Source of the DNA: an uncultured Bacteroidota bacterium | GTDB lineage: Bacteria; Bacteroidota; Ignavibacteria; UBA10030; UBA8401 | Reading direction: 5' to 3' | Length of the DNA: 36,520 nt | NCBI GenBank assembly: GCA_937920105.1 | Contig: CALETH010000031.1 | Coordinates: 1 to 36,520, forward strand | Shown: piece after piece, positions 15,554 to 23,393 of the stretch | Position numbering within the stretch: the stretch's first letter is position 1 | How the letters are laid out: every line of letters begins with the position of its first letter | Position numbers and translations under genes: made by a program | The notes under the pieces: generated by a model | What the model saw: the letters and a program-made list of their open reading frames with translations, nothing else | Database searches by the model: none | What the model was told of the DNA's origin: nothing

Positions 15554-16039
15554 TTATTTTCTCAACTTCTTTTTTAATTGTTGATAGACATTTGCTGGAA
15601 CGAAATCTTTAATATTTCCATTGAGAGTTGCTAATTCGCGAATGATGGTGGAGTTGAGGTAGGTGTATTTTTCGTGAGGCATTAAAAAAACCGTGCTGAT
15701 GGTATTTTCTTGTTTTCTATTCATCAACGCCATTTGCATTTCATATTCAAAATCCGAAACAGCACGCAACCCACGAATAAGTGCTACGGCTTTTTTCTTT
15801 TTTGCAAGATTGATAAGTAATCCCTCAAAAGATTCTACAGAAACATTCTTGTATTTTTTTGTGCGGATAATTTCTTGAATCATCTGCACACGTTCTTCGG
15901 TAGAGAACATTGGCGTTTTGGAAAGATTTTTTGCAACGGTAACAATCACTTTATCAAATAAAGTCATTGCACGTTCAATAATATCAAGATGTCCGTTCGT
16001 GATGGGGTCAAACGTGCCGGGATAGAGTGCGATTTTCAT
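15554..16039 (-). CDS. coaD: Phosphopantetheine adenylyltransferase (CoaD)
   Basis: CoaD joins 4'-phosphopantetheine and ATP to dephospho-CoA, the penultimate step of coenzyme A synthesis. At 161 aa from ATG at 16039 it has the normal length. The N-terminus IALYPGTFDPITNGHLD has the nucleotidyltransferase T-x-G-H motif. ALIRGLRAVSDFEYEMQMA and LNSTIIRELA (the ISSTxxR-like site) are typical. A 24-residue upstream extension reading through rsmD is not real. The start overlaps the rsmD stop as ATGA, the usual rsmD-coaD arrangement, so translation is coupled. Confidence 0.96.
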   Translation of the reverse strand: MKIALYPGTFDPITNGHLDIIERAMTLFDKVIVTVAKNLSKTPMFSTEERVQMIQEIIRTKKYKNVSVESFEGLLINLAKKKKAVALIRGLRAVSDFEYEMQMALMNRKQENTISTVFLMPHEKYTYLNSTIIRELATLNGNIKDFVPANVYQQLKKKLRK

Positions 16040-16593
16040 GTGGTCTGAGATTTTTTTTGAAAAAAACTTACTGTAGTTCGTCCATATTTTCGTTGAAGAA
16101 CAATTTCGCAAAATGTATTTTCCGGAAATTCTGTGCTTGCAGGATGTTCCATAATCATATATCCGTTATCTTTTACTAAATTTTTTTGAAAAATTGTAAG
16201 CGGAAGTGAGGAGAGTGTTTGCAGTGCGTACGGCGGGTCTACAAAAATTACATCAAAAGATTGTCTGGGACGTTCTAAAAATTGTTCTACACTTAACAAA
16301 AGAATATCACATTCGTTTGTTGCACCGATTTTTGTAATATTTTTTTTAAGAAAATCTGCAACGCGTTTATCATTTTCTACAAAAGTTACATGAGTTGCTC
16401 CGCGGCTTAATGCCTCTATGCCGATGCTTCCGCTTCCCGCATATAAATCCAACACCGTTGCACTGCTCCAATGAACTCTGCTTTGAAGAATGTTAAAGAT
16501 AGCACTTTTTACTCGGTGGGTCGCAGGGCGTACAGAAAGGTCTGGTACGGTAGAAAGTTTTCTTCCTTTAAATTTTCCGGTGATGACTTGCAT
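16036..16593 (-). CDS. rsmD: 16S rRNA (guanine-966-N2)-methyltransferase (RsmD)
   Basis: RsmD methylates G966 of 16S rRNA near the P site, using S-adenosylmethionine. It has 185 aa. ITGKFKGRKL and RPATHRVKSAIFNIL form the typical N-terminal region. VLDLYAGSGSIGIEALSRGA is SAM motif I, and VIFVDPPYAL is the catalytic DPPY motif. Its stop shares ATGA with the coaD start. The PilM-like gene ends one base upstream, so all three are in one operon. Confidence 0.95.
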   Translation of the reverse strand: MQVITGKFKGRKLSTVPDLSVRPATHRVKSAIFNILQSRVHWSSATVLDLYAGSGSIGIEALSRGATHVTFVENDKRVADFLKKNITKIGATNECDILLLSVEQFLERPRQSFDVIFVDPPYALQTLSSLPLTIFQKNLVKDNGYMIMEHPASTEFPENTFCEIVLQRKYGRTTVSFFQKKSQTT

Positions 16594-16594
16594 A

Positions 16595-17491
16595 TTATTC
16601 TGTTCGTAACGCTAATCCGATTGCGGAAGAATATTCGTATTTATGTTGTTTGAGTTCTTCAATCTCTTTTACACTTGGTGTGATGGCGATTTTTCGTACG
16701 GTATCAAACACTTCTACGGTGCAGACAACGTTTTGTTTTATGATATCCACAAATTGCGGAGAAATATTTTTTCCGTAAAGATAAATAATTTCTCCTTGTA
16801 GTTGTTCGGTTACATTAGCAATATGTTCCGCAGGATTTTTTGTTGTCCATTCAAACGAAGCCGTGTGAACACTTTTTCCATCATACACAACATTGACATC
16901 AAAATTGTGTTCTTTAATTCCAATCAGCATTGCTCTTCGTTTTGTTATTTGCGGATAATTGTACATAAGCGATGCTTCTGCACAAAACGGTATGGCATCA
17001 ATAATGTGCAATGTGCTTTTTAATTTTTTGGCAACGTTGGTGAGAAAAGTAATTACTGGATTTTGCACTGCAACCATAATGCTGGTTGGTTGTTGTCCTT
17101 CAGTAATAGGAGGGAGAAGTCCGGTTGCAATATTTTCTATTTCTGCATCAACAAAATATTGTTGAAGTTCCCATTGTGTTTGTCGTTCGGTTTGGATTTC
17201 GGGAAGTGTTATATCCACAGGAATAGTTTGAGACATCATTACATTAGTACTTATTCCGAAAGAAATTTTTGTTGGTTTCAATTTAATTTTTTTGCAAAGT
17301 GCAGCAATTTCCGTTACAAAAGTTTTTTCACGTTGTGAAGTTCCTTTTCCCAAAAAAGTTTCTGCATCATTAAAATTTATTGCTGATTGAAATGAACCAA
17401 TTCCAACAAGAGAGCGTCCTTTAGGACTGTGAAAAATTTCTGCAAGGGTAATATGTGTTCCATCTAAAATTATTCCTGTGTGATTGCTCAT
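16595..17491 (-). CDS. PilM-like actin-fold protein
   Basis: 298 aa. The N-terminus GIILDGTHITLAEI matches the phosphate-1 region of actin-fold ATPases such as PilM and FtsA. The body has the PilM-style order of SHS2-like insertion and helical return (IKLKPTKISFGISTNVMMSQ, ELQQYFVDAEIENI), and the end YSSAIGLALRTE is the common PilM C-terminal signature. PilM sits on the inner face of the membrane and anchors PilN/PilO in type IV pilus and type II secretion machines. Neither partner is adjacent here. The neighbour is a ComEA-like DNA-uptake gene, which fits a competence or pilus link. Start ATG at 17491, three bases after the comEA stop. Confidence 0.6.
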   Translation of the reverse strand: MSNHTGIILDGTHITLAEIFHSPKGRSLVGIGSFQSAINFNDAETFLGKGTSQREKTFVTEIAALCKKIKLKPTKISFGISTNVMMSQTIPVDITLPEIQTERQTQWELQQYFVDAEIENIATGLLPPITEGQQPTSIMVAVQNPVITFLTNVAKKLKSTLHIIDAIPFCAEASLMYNYPQITKRRAMLIGIKEHNFDVNVVYDGKSVHTASFEWTTKNPAEHIANVTEQLQGEIIYLYGKNISPQFVDIIKQNVVCTVEVFDTVRKIAITPSVKEIEELKQHKYEYSSAIGLALRTE

Positions 17492-17494
17492 CGT

Positions 17495-17974
17495 TTATTG
17501 TACCTCAATAAATTGTTCCAATTTTTCATATTTTTTTGCACCAATGCCTTTTACTTTTCGTAATTCTTCTTTTTTCTTAAAACCGCCATGTTCATCTCGA
17601 TACAGAATAATTTTTTCTGCCATTCCTTCTCCAACACCGGGAAGTTTTGTGAGTTCTTCTTTTGAAGCAGTGTTAATATTAATAGTTCCTTCTGTTATTT
17701 TGGATTTTTTTCCTTTAGAAGATTTTGATTTTTTTTCTTTTTTGGGTTCTTCTTTTTGTGTTGCGGAAGAATCTATTTCAGTGGTGAGATTTTCTGAATA
17801 TTCTGCAAATTTTTTATCACTTGCGGAATAATCAAATTGTGATTTTGCATCATCAGTAGTGTAGGCTTTTACTACTTTGATGGAAGCACCAGTCAGGAAA
17901 ATGAGTGCAAGAAAGAAAAATACTTTTTGCTCATTTTTGGTAAAGGTGAAATATTCGCGAAACTTTTGAAACAT
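17495..17974 (-). CDS. ComEA-like helix-hairpin-helix protein
   Basis: 159 aa. One N-terminal membrane segment (about 17-36, VFFFLALIFLTGASIKVVKA) anchors it. A Lys/Glu/Ser-rich linker (about 70-95) follows, then the ComEA HhH unit INTASKEELTKLPGVGEGMAEKII, then KKKEELRKVKGIGAKKYEKL. ComEA binds incoming double-stranded DNA in the periplasm during natural transformation. The strong ribosome-binding site AAAGGAGAA sits 7 bases before ATG at 17974, and the gene heads the operon with the pilM-like, rsmD and coaD genes. Similar small HhH proteins occur without competence, so the role is probable rather than certain. Confidence 0.85.
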   Translation of the reverse strand: MFQKFREYFTFTKNEQKVFFFLALIFLTGASIKVVKAYTTDDAKSQFDYSASDKKFAEYSENLTTEIDSSATQKEEPKKEKKSKSSKGKKSKITEGTININTASKEELTKLPGVGEGMAEKIILYRDEHGGFKKKEELRKVKGIGAKKYEKLEQFIEVQ

Positions 17975-18190
17975 AATAGTAATTCTCCTTTAAATTGATA
18001 TTAGTAAATTACTATTATAATAATCACATTTTTTCAATTTCCCAAAATAATTCTCTAATATTATTATATGATAAAAAAATGCGGTGATTGAGTAAAGAAG
18101 TTGTTTTTTACAAAAAAAATATCCATTATTCAAACAAGAATTTAATTAACTAATTCACATAATACATTTACTAATTTACAGGATTTTTTT

Positions 18191-18751
18191 ATGAAAAAAC
18201 TGTTATTCGCTTTAACACTTTGTTGTTTTTTTGCAACAGCAGGTAATGCCCAAGATGATGAGATGATGAAAAAATGGATGGAAATGGCAACACCAAATCA
18301 AAATCATAAAAAGTTGGAAGGTTTTGTTGGTTCATGGGATGCTGTAGTAAGAATGTGGATGGGACCACAGGCTTCTACCTCACAAGGAAAAGCAGAAATG
18401 AAAATGATACTTGATGGAAGATATCTCGCACAAGAATTTACTTCCACTATGGGTAATGGAATGACCATGCATGGAATGGGAATGATGGGATATGATAATA
18501 TGAATTCAAAATATTTTTCCACATGGATTGATAATATGGGAACAGGGATGTACATGAGTGAAGGAAAAATGGAAAAAGACCAATTTGTAATGCAAGGAAA
18601 GATGGATGACCCTATGACTGGTGAAAAAGGAAAAGCAACAAAAGAAGTATGGCAAATGGTTGATAATGATAAACTCATTTTTGAAATGTACATGATGGAA
18701 AATGGAAAAGAAATGAAAACAATGGAAATTACGTACATCCGAAAAAAATAA
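18191..18751 (+). CDS. Secreted DUF1579 family protein, Met-rich
   Basis: 186 aa with a clean signal peptide (KKLLFALTLCCFFATAGNAQ, cut after NAQ). The mature part follows DUF1579: EGFVGSWDAVVRMWMGP, then GRYLAQEFTSTMGNGM, MMGYDNMNSKYFSTWIDNMGTGMYMSEG. DUF1579 proteins are predicted lipocalin-like beta barrels of unknown role. The chain is unusually rich in Met (MTMHGMGMMGYDNM), which may allow metal or oxidant contact (speculative). It starts from the other side of the 216-base divergent gap with comEA. A weak AGGA lies before ATG at 18191. Confidence 0.85.
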   Translation: MKKLLFALTLCCFFATAGNAQDDEMMKKWMEMATPNQNHKKLEGFVGSWDAVVRMWMGPQASTSQGKAEMKMILDGRYLAQEFTSTMGNGMTMHGMGMMGYDNMNSKYFSTWIDNMGTGMYMSEGKMEKDQFVMQGKMDDPMTGEKGKATKEVWQMVDNDKLIFEMYMMENGKEMKTMEITYIRKK

Positions 18752-18777
18752 TTGGTAATATCTTTATTGAAAAACTA

Positions 18778-18805
18778 AACCCCTTGTGTTATTTTGCAAG
18801 GGGTT
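18778..18805 (+). terminator. Hairpin terminator after the DUF1579 gene
   Basis: Perfect arms AACCCCTTG and CAAGGGGTT with a ten-base loop, 27 bases after the stop. Only a weak T-rich tail (CTATATTTAT) follows, so termination may be partial. The next gene starts 36 bases further on. Confidence 0.7.
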
Positions 18806-18840
18806 CTATATTTATGTCTATTTCTTGAAAGAACATTACA

Positions 18841-19101
18841 ATGAATATTTTTGATATTGTTGGTTTTGGCGGTCTATTTTTTTTAGCAATCTGTTGGATT
18901 CCGCAAACAATTGCCACCATTAAATCAGGAACAATTTCTATAAAAAAATCCTTTCTTATTCTTTATTGCATTGCATCGATATTACTTCTCATTCAAGCAA
19001 TCGGAATTTCTAATACGCCGTTAATAATATTAAACGCTTATACCCTTGTTACCAGTAGTATTAATTTATATTATGGATTTTTCCCACGAAAACCATTATG
19101 A
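18841..19101 (+). CDS. SemiSWEET-like PQ-loop membrane protein
   Basis: 86 aa with three predicted membrane helices (about 7-20, 36-56, 58-80). The first has WIPQTIATIKSG, the PQ-loop signature at Pro21-Gln22. Size and three-helix layout match SemiSWEETs, which form dimers that move sugars across the inner membrane. Other small PQ-loop proteins, including LabN-type ones, cannot be excluded. The stop overlaps the rdgB start as ATGA, so they are translationally coupled. Confidence 0.75.
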   Translation: MNIFDIVGFGGLFFLAICWIPQTIATIKSGTISIKKSFLILYCIASILLLIQAIGISNTPLIILNAYTLVTSSINLYYGFFPRKPL

Positions 19102-19691
19102 AACAACTCCTTATTGCAACACGAAATAATCATAAATTTGAAGAAATGGTTTCATTGCTTTTCTCATCAGGATTTGAATTAAAAAATCTTAATGATTTTC
19201 CTAACACATCAACAACAATAGAAGACCAACCAACATTAGAAGGCAATGCACTCAAAAAAGCAAAAGAAGCGTACAATGCAACAGGCATTCTTTCTCTTGC
19301 TGATGACACAGGATTGGAATGCTACTATCTTGAATTACAACCAGGAATTTATTCTGCACGTTTTGCTGGAGAAAACGCAAGCAAAGAAGAAAATAACAAA
19401 AAACTTCTTACGCTGTTAAAGGGAGTTCCACCGCGAAGACGCAATGCACGATTTCGTACCGTTATTGCCATTGTGGGGAAAGGAATAGAAAAAATTGTTA
19501 GCGGAAAAATTGAAGGAGAAATTGTAGAAACTCCGCGTGGAAATTATGGTTTTGGATATGATTCGCTTTTTATTCCACAAGGATATAAAAAAACATTTGC
19601 AGAAATGACGACAGAAGAAAAAAATCAATGCAGTCATAGAGCAAGAGCAATAAATAGTGTATTAGAAATTTTGAAAAACTTTAATGAATAA
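19098..19691 (+). CDS. rdgB: dITP/XTP pyrophosphatase (RdgB/HAM1 family)
   Basis: RdgB hydrolyses non-canonical purine triphosphates (dITP, XTP) to monophosphates, keeping deaminated bases out of DNA and RNA. It has 197 aa. ATRNNHKFEEM is the nucleotide-binding N-terminus. SLADDTGLECYYLELQPGIYSARFAG holds the metal and catalytic acids. GNYGFGYDSLFIPQG and SHRARAI are the purine-site motifs. The start overlaps the SemiSWEET gene by 4 bases. Confidence 0.95.
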   Translation: MKQLLIATRNNHKFEEMVSLLFSSGFELKNLNDFPNTSTTIEDQPTLEGNALKKAKEAYNATGILSLADDTGLECYYLELQPGIYSARFAGENASKEENNKKLLTLLKGVPPRRRNARFRTVIAIVGKGIEKIVSGKIEGEIVETPRGNYGFGYDSLFIPQGYKKTFAEMTTEEKNQCSHRARAINSVLEILKNFNE

Positions 19692-19698
19692 AAATGTC

Positions 19699-19718
19699 AT
19701 TCCTGCGAAAGCAGGAAT
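19699..19718. repeat. Short palindrome of a widespread intergenic repeat type
   Basis: ATTCCTGC-GAAA-GCAGGAAT, an eight-pair stem with a GAAA tetraloop, flanked by GTC on the left and CCA on the right. This phrase is common in intergenic DNA of many bacteria. It sits between rdgB and hutI and could form a stable mRNA hairpin. Confidence 0.65.
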
Positions 19719-19739
19719 CCATTTGTAAAAACACATACA

Positions 19740-20984
19740 ATGAATCTCCTTATAAAAAATATTCGCCAACTTGTAACAGTAAATGCAAACGGAAAAAAAG
19801 TAAAAGTTGGAAAAGAAATGCAAGAACTTGGCATTATAGAAAATGCCAATGTACTTGTTCGTAATGGACTTATTAAAAAAATAAGTACTAATGAAATTGA
19901 TAGCGAAATTTCTGTTGATGATATTGACATTCTTGATGCAACAGGAAAAATTGCACTTCCCGGATTTGTAGATTCACACACACACACCGTTTTTGCCGGA
20001 AGCAGAGAAAATGAATTTGCAATGCGGGCAGAAGGAAAAACGTATCAAGAAATTGCACAGCAAGGTGGAGGAATTCTTTCTACTATGAATGCTACGAGAG
20101 TTGCAACAAAAAAAGAATTGCTTCGCAAGGCAGAACAATTTTTAAATCAAATATTGCAGCACGGAACAACAACGGTAGAAATAAAAAGCGGGTATGGTTT
20201 AGATAATAATTCTGAAATAAAAATTTTAGATATTATTAACGAACTCAAAAAATATCACTATGCAACAATTGTCGGAACATTTCTCGGTGCACATGCAATT
20301 CCGCCGGAATATAAAAATAATCCTGATGACTATGTTGAGTTAATACTGCAAAAAATGCTTCCCTATGTTGTAGAAAGAAATTTTGCAACATTTTGTGATG
20401 TGTTTTGCGAACAAAATTATTTTTCTCTTGAACAAACACGAAAAATTTTAAAAACAGCACAGCAGTATGGAATTCAATCTAAAATCCATGCGGACCAGCT
20501 TTCTGCTTTTGGTGCAACAGAACTGGGTGTAGAACTTCATGCAATCTCTGTTGACCATTTGGAATGTTTAACAGAAAAGGGAATTGAAGCATTAAAAAAA
20601 TCCGATACCATTGCAACAGTATTACCAGGAGCATCATTTTTTCTTCATCATCAATATGCACCAGCAAGAAAAATTATTGATGCAGATATTCCATTAGCCA
20701 TTGCAACGGATTTTAATCCGGGTTCTTCTATGTGTTACTCAATGCCCATGATGATGACGATTGCTTGCACACAAATGCAGATGACTCCGGAGGAAGCAAT
20801 TACTGCGGCAACACTGAACGGAGCAGCAGCACTAAATCTCTCTCACGAAATTGGAAGTATTGAGGTAGGGAAAAAAGCAGATATTGTCTTATATGATGTT
20901 CCGAATTACACGTACATCCCATATCATTTTGGAAAAAATCATGTGTGGAAAGTGGTGAAGAATGGAACGCTTTTGGAGATGTAA
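19740..20984 (+). CDS. hutI: Imidazolonepropionase (HutI)
   Basis: HutI hydrolyses 4-imidazolone-5-propanoate to N-formimidoyl-L-glutamate, the third step of histidine breakdown. It has 414 aa. The amidohydrolase metal site is DSHTHTVFAGSRENEF (His80, His82), followed by GKTYQEIAQQGGGI, EIKSGYGLD, HADQLSAFGATELG and ATDFNPGSS, with IGSIEVGKKADIVLYD at the end. The hutH, hutU and hutG genes are not in the window. ATG at 19740 lies 48 bases after rdgB. Confidence 0.95.
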   Translation: MNLLIKNIRQLVTVNANGKKVKVGKEMQELGIIENANVLVRNGLIKKISTNEIDSEISVDDIDILDATGKIALPGFVDSHTHTVFAGSRENEFAMRAEGKTYQEIAQQGGGILSTMNATRVATKKELLRKAEQFLNQILQHGTTTVEIKSGYGLDNNSEIKILDIINELKKYHYATIVGTFLGAHAIPPEYKNNPDDYVELILQKMLPYVVERNFATFCDVFCEQNYFSLEQTRKILKTAQQYGIQSKIHADQLSAFGATELGVELHAISVDHLECLTEKGIEALKKSDTIATVLPGASFFLHHQYAPARKIIDADIPLAIATDFNPGSSMCYSMPMMMTIACTQMQMTPEEAITAATLNGAAALNLSHEIGSIEVGKKADIVLYDVPNYTYIPYHFGKNHVWKVVKNGTLLEM

Positions 20985-20990
20985 AATACA

Positions 20991-21023
20991 AAAGCGGAGA
21001 AGAATATAATTCTTTTCCGCTTT
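20991..21023. terminator. Strong terminator hairpin after hutI
   Basis: Fifteen-pair stem (one G-U pair) with arms AAAGCGGAGAAGAAT and ATTCTTTTCCGCTTT and an ATA loop, 7 bases after the hutI stop. The flanking A and T make it usable in both directions, and it serves the convergent aspC gene too. Confidence 0.82.
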
Positions 21024-21027
21024 ATAG

Positions 21028-21060
21028 AGATTACAAATGTTTTAAAAACTTTTGTAATCT
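21028..21060. terminator. Second hairpin between hutI and aspC
   Basis: Perfect arms AGATTACAAA and TTTGTAATCT with an AT-rich loop. It sits directly after the first hairpin and 12 bases before the aspC stop, so it is a likely terminator on the aspC side. Confidence 0.6.
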
Positions 21061-21071
21061 TACAAAATAAT

Positions 21072-22265
21072 TTATTTCAACTTCTTAAACCCACTCTTTA
21101 AACGTTCAGCTGCTTTTTCCAATTCTTGCATGGAACACGCATACGAAAGGCGAATATTATTTTTTGCTCCAAAACCAGTTCCGGGAACTGTGGCAACGTG
21201 TTCTTCTTCTAATAAAAAGTAGGTTACATCATCTGCCGTTTTTATTTTTCTTCCATTATAAGATTTTCCAAAATATGCACTCACATTGGGGAAAAGATAA
21301 AATGCTCCGCGTGGTGATGTGCAGGTAATTCGTTCAATAGAACATAATTCTTTCCAAAAATAATCTCGACGTTTTTTAAACTCACTCACCATCATCTGTA
21401 TTTCTGTATCACCGCCTTGTAATGCTGCTAATGCTGCTCGTTGAGAAATGGAAGAAGGTGCAGAAGTAGTTTGTCCCTGAACTTTATCAGCGGCTTCGAT
21501 AATGCTTTTTTCTGCTCCCATATATCCAAGCCGCCAGCCGGTCATAGAATATGCTTTGGACATTCCATTGACGGTAATGACTAAATCTTTTATTGCAGGA
21601 ATTGAACCAATGCTGAAATGTTTTGCATCATCATACAGTACTTTTTCATAAATTTCATCGGAGATAACATAGATTTCGGATTTTGCAATAATTTTTCCTA
21701 ATTCTTCCAATTCATTTTGTGAATACACTGAACCGGTGGGATTGGATGGTGAACACAAAATGAGTGCTTTTGTTTTTTTGGTGATGGCTTTTTGTAATTG
21801 TGTAGGTGTAATTTTAAATTCCGTTTTTTCACTTGTTTTTAAAATGACTGGAACGCTATCTACTAACTTTACCATTTCCGGATAACTGACCCAATAGGGT
21901 GAGGGGATAATCACTTCATCACCTTTATTGCAAATTGCTTTAAGTGCATTGTAGATGGAATGTTTTGCTCCGTTGGAAACGAGAATTTGTGAAGATGTAA
22001 AATGGAGATTATTATCGTTTTTGAATTTTTCTACAATGGCATTGCGGAGTTCCGGCATTCCGGAGTTGACAGTGTATTTGGTAAAATTTTCATTGATGGC
22101 TTTGATGGCTTCTTGTTTGATGTACGCTGGAGTGGGGAAGTCCGGTTCACCCGCAGTGAGACTGACAACATCAAGTCCTTCGGATTTCATTTTTTTTGCA
22201 AGTGCAGTCAGTGCCAATGTTTGTGATGCTTCGGCTTGTGCAACTTTTTTAGAAAGTGGTTTCAT
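21072..22265 (-). CDS. Aspartate/aromatic aminotransferase, class I (subgroup I-beta)
   Basis: A PLP enzyme that moves an amino group between an amino acid and a 2-oxo acid. Most family members of this type act on aspartate, some also on prephenate or tyrosine. It has 397 aa. The PLP lysine is Lys237 in NGMSKAYSMTGWRLGY. SPSNPTGSVYS and SDEIYEKVLYD are the other PLP-site patches, and the N-terminus LTAGEPDFPTPAYI is typical of subgroup I-beta. A tandem of terminator hairpins separates it from convergent hutI. It is likely cytosolic. Confidence 0.93.
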   Translation of the reverse strand: MKPLSKKVAQAEASQTLALTALAKKMKSEGLDVVSLTAGEPDFPTPAYIKQEAIKAINENFTKYTVNSGMPELRNAIVEKFKNDNNLHFTSSQILVSNGAKHSIYNALKAICNKGDEVIIPSPYWVSYPEMVKLVDSVPVILKTSEKTEFKITPTQLQKAITKKTKALILCSPSNPTGSVYSQNELEELGKIIAKSEIYVISDEIYEKVLYDDAKHFSIGSIPAIKDLVITVNGMSKAYSMTGWRLGYMGAEKSIIEAADKVQGQTTSAPSSISQRAALAALQGGDTEIQMMVSEFKKRRDYFWKELCSIERITCTSPRGAFYLFPNVSAYFGKSYNGRKIKTADDVTYFLLEEEHVATVPGTGFGAKNNIRLSYACSMQELEKAAERLKSGFKKLK

Positions 22266-22298
22266 GGCTTAAAATTAGTTTTGTATTAAATTATATTC

Positions 22299-22328
22299 AT
22301 ATTATTTTGGAATTTATAGGAGAGTCAA
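22299..22328 (-). promoter_or_regulatory. Candidate sigma70-like promoter of the aminotransferase gene
   Basis: On the minus strand TTGACT (22328-22323) and TAATAT (22304-22299) are 18 bases apart, giving a start near 22292 and a leader of about 27 bases before ATG 22265. Confidence 0.45.
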
Positions 22329-22464
22329 ATAAAGTAACAAAATTTTGATTATAAAAACATATCAATATAGAGATGAAAATTACCTAACAATGAAGTAGAT
22401 TATAGTAAATACAAAAACTAATTCTATTAGTTGTAAATTAAAATTAAATAATTAAAATATAATC

Positions 22465-23307
22465 ATGATAAAAACCCTTCTTATACTTTTCTTTTTTCAA
22501 ACATTTTCACAAAATTCCGATGTACAAATTTGTACACAAAAATTTGAATTTGCTGTTTCGAAAAATCTTTCGCAAAGACCCATTAACGAAGTCATTGTAG
22601 AAATCGGAAAAACATTTTTGGGAACACCATACGGCGAATACACATTAGAAAAAAACGAAACGGAAAATCTTGTTATCAACTTGCAAGCGTTAGATTGTGT
22701 TACCTTTTATGAAAACTGCATTACACTTGCACGTTGTATAAAAATGAATAATTCCACTTTTGAAGAATACAAAAAACAACTTCAATACATTCGTTATCGC
22801 AACGGAAAAATTGATGGTTATTCCAGTCGACTTCATTACACAACAGATTATTTTTTTGAAAATGAAAAGAAAGGTGTGTTGAAAATTGTTACTGATGAAA
22901 TTTTTCCAAAAAAAGCAGTGAAGGAAATTTCAAACACAATTAATTTCATGACAACACATCGTGAATCGTATAAACAATTAAAAGATGAAAATGAATATCA
23001 AAAAATTCTTGCTATAGAAAAAGAAATCAATAAACGTACACTGTATTTTCTTCCGAAAGCAAAAATATCACAATACGAAAAAAATATTCAAACAGGAGAT
23101 ATTATTGGCATTACCACAAGTATAGAAGGAATGGATATTTCGCATACAGGAATTGCGGTAAAAGAAAAAAATGGTTCAGCACATTTTTTGCATGCTTCCA
23201 CTAATAAGAGAGAAGTTCAACTCACCAAAGAAACACTTCATCAATATCTTGGAAACAATAAAAAACACACAGGAATTATTGTTGCACGCGTGCAAGAACC
23301 AAAATAG
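22465..23307 (+). CDS. DUF1460 family secreted amidase-like protein
   Basis: 280 aa. A short hydrophobic N-terminus (KTLLILFFFQTFSQ) acts as signal peptide. The DUF1460 motifs are LDCVTFYENC (candidate nucleophile Cys78), YRNGKIDGYSSRLHYTTDYF, and a late His227 in DISHTGIAV followed by HFLHAST. Members have a papain/NlpC-P60-like fold and are annotated as N-acetylmuramoyl-L-alanine amidase-like, probably acting on peptidoglycan fragments in the periplasm. The start ATG follows a very AT-rich stretch with no clear ribosome-binding site. Confidence 0.88.
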   Translation: MIKTLLILFFFQTFSQNSDVQICTQKFEFAVSKNLSQRPINEVIVEIGKTFLGTPYGEYTLEKNETENLVINLQALDCVTFYENCITLARCIKMNNSTFEEYKKQLQYIRYRNGKIDGYSSRLHYTTDYFFENEKKGVLKIVTDEIFPKKAVKEISNTINFMTTHRESYKQLKDENEYQKILAIEKEINKRTLYFLPKAKISQYEKNIQTGDIIGITTSIEGMDISHTGIAVKEKNGSAHFLHASTNKREVQLTKETLHQYLGNNKKHTGIIVARVQEPK

Positions 23308-23313
23308 TTGTTC

Positions 23314-23342
23314 TTGCACTTCCACACTATAAGTAGTATATT
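23314..23342 (+). promoter_or_regulatory. Candidate sigma70-like promoter of lepA
   Basis: TTGCAC (23314-23319) and TATATT (23337-23342) with a 17-base spacer, giving a predicted start near 23349. It sits in the short gap after the DUF1460 gene. The hairpin at 23355 begins only about six bases after the predicted start. Confidence 0.5.
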
Positions 23343-23354
23343 TTTACCATCAAT

Positions 23355-23380
23355 GCCCACCATATTGGCGGGCTTTTTTT
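23355..23380 (+). terminator. Terminator-like hairpin 14 bases before lepA
   Basis: Arms GCCCACCA and TGGCGGGC (one internal mismatch) with a TAT loop, followed by seven T (23374-23380). It can end the DUF1460 transcript, but there is no room for a promoter between it and the lepA start at 23394. lepA transcripts must therefore pass through it or start just upstream. A similar layout is found at lon. Confidence 0.75.
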
Positions 23381-23393
23381 ATTCAAGAGAGAC

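Noticed and set aside
18304..18738. 144-aa open frame antisense to the DUF1579 gene
   Set aside because: It is the mirror of a clear signal-peptide protein with family motifs. Its length follows from the Met/Lys-rich coding strand, and it has no ribosome-binding site.
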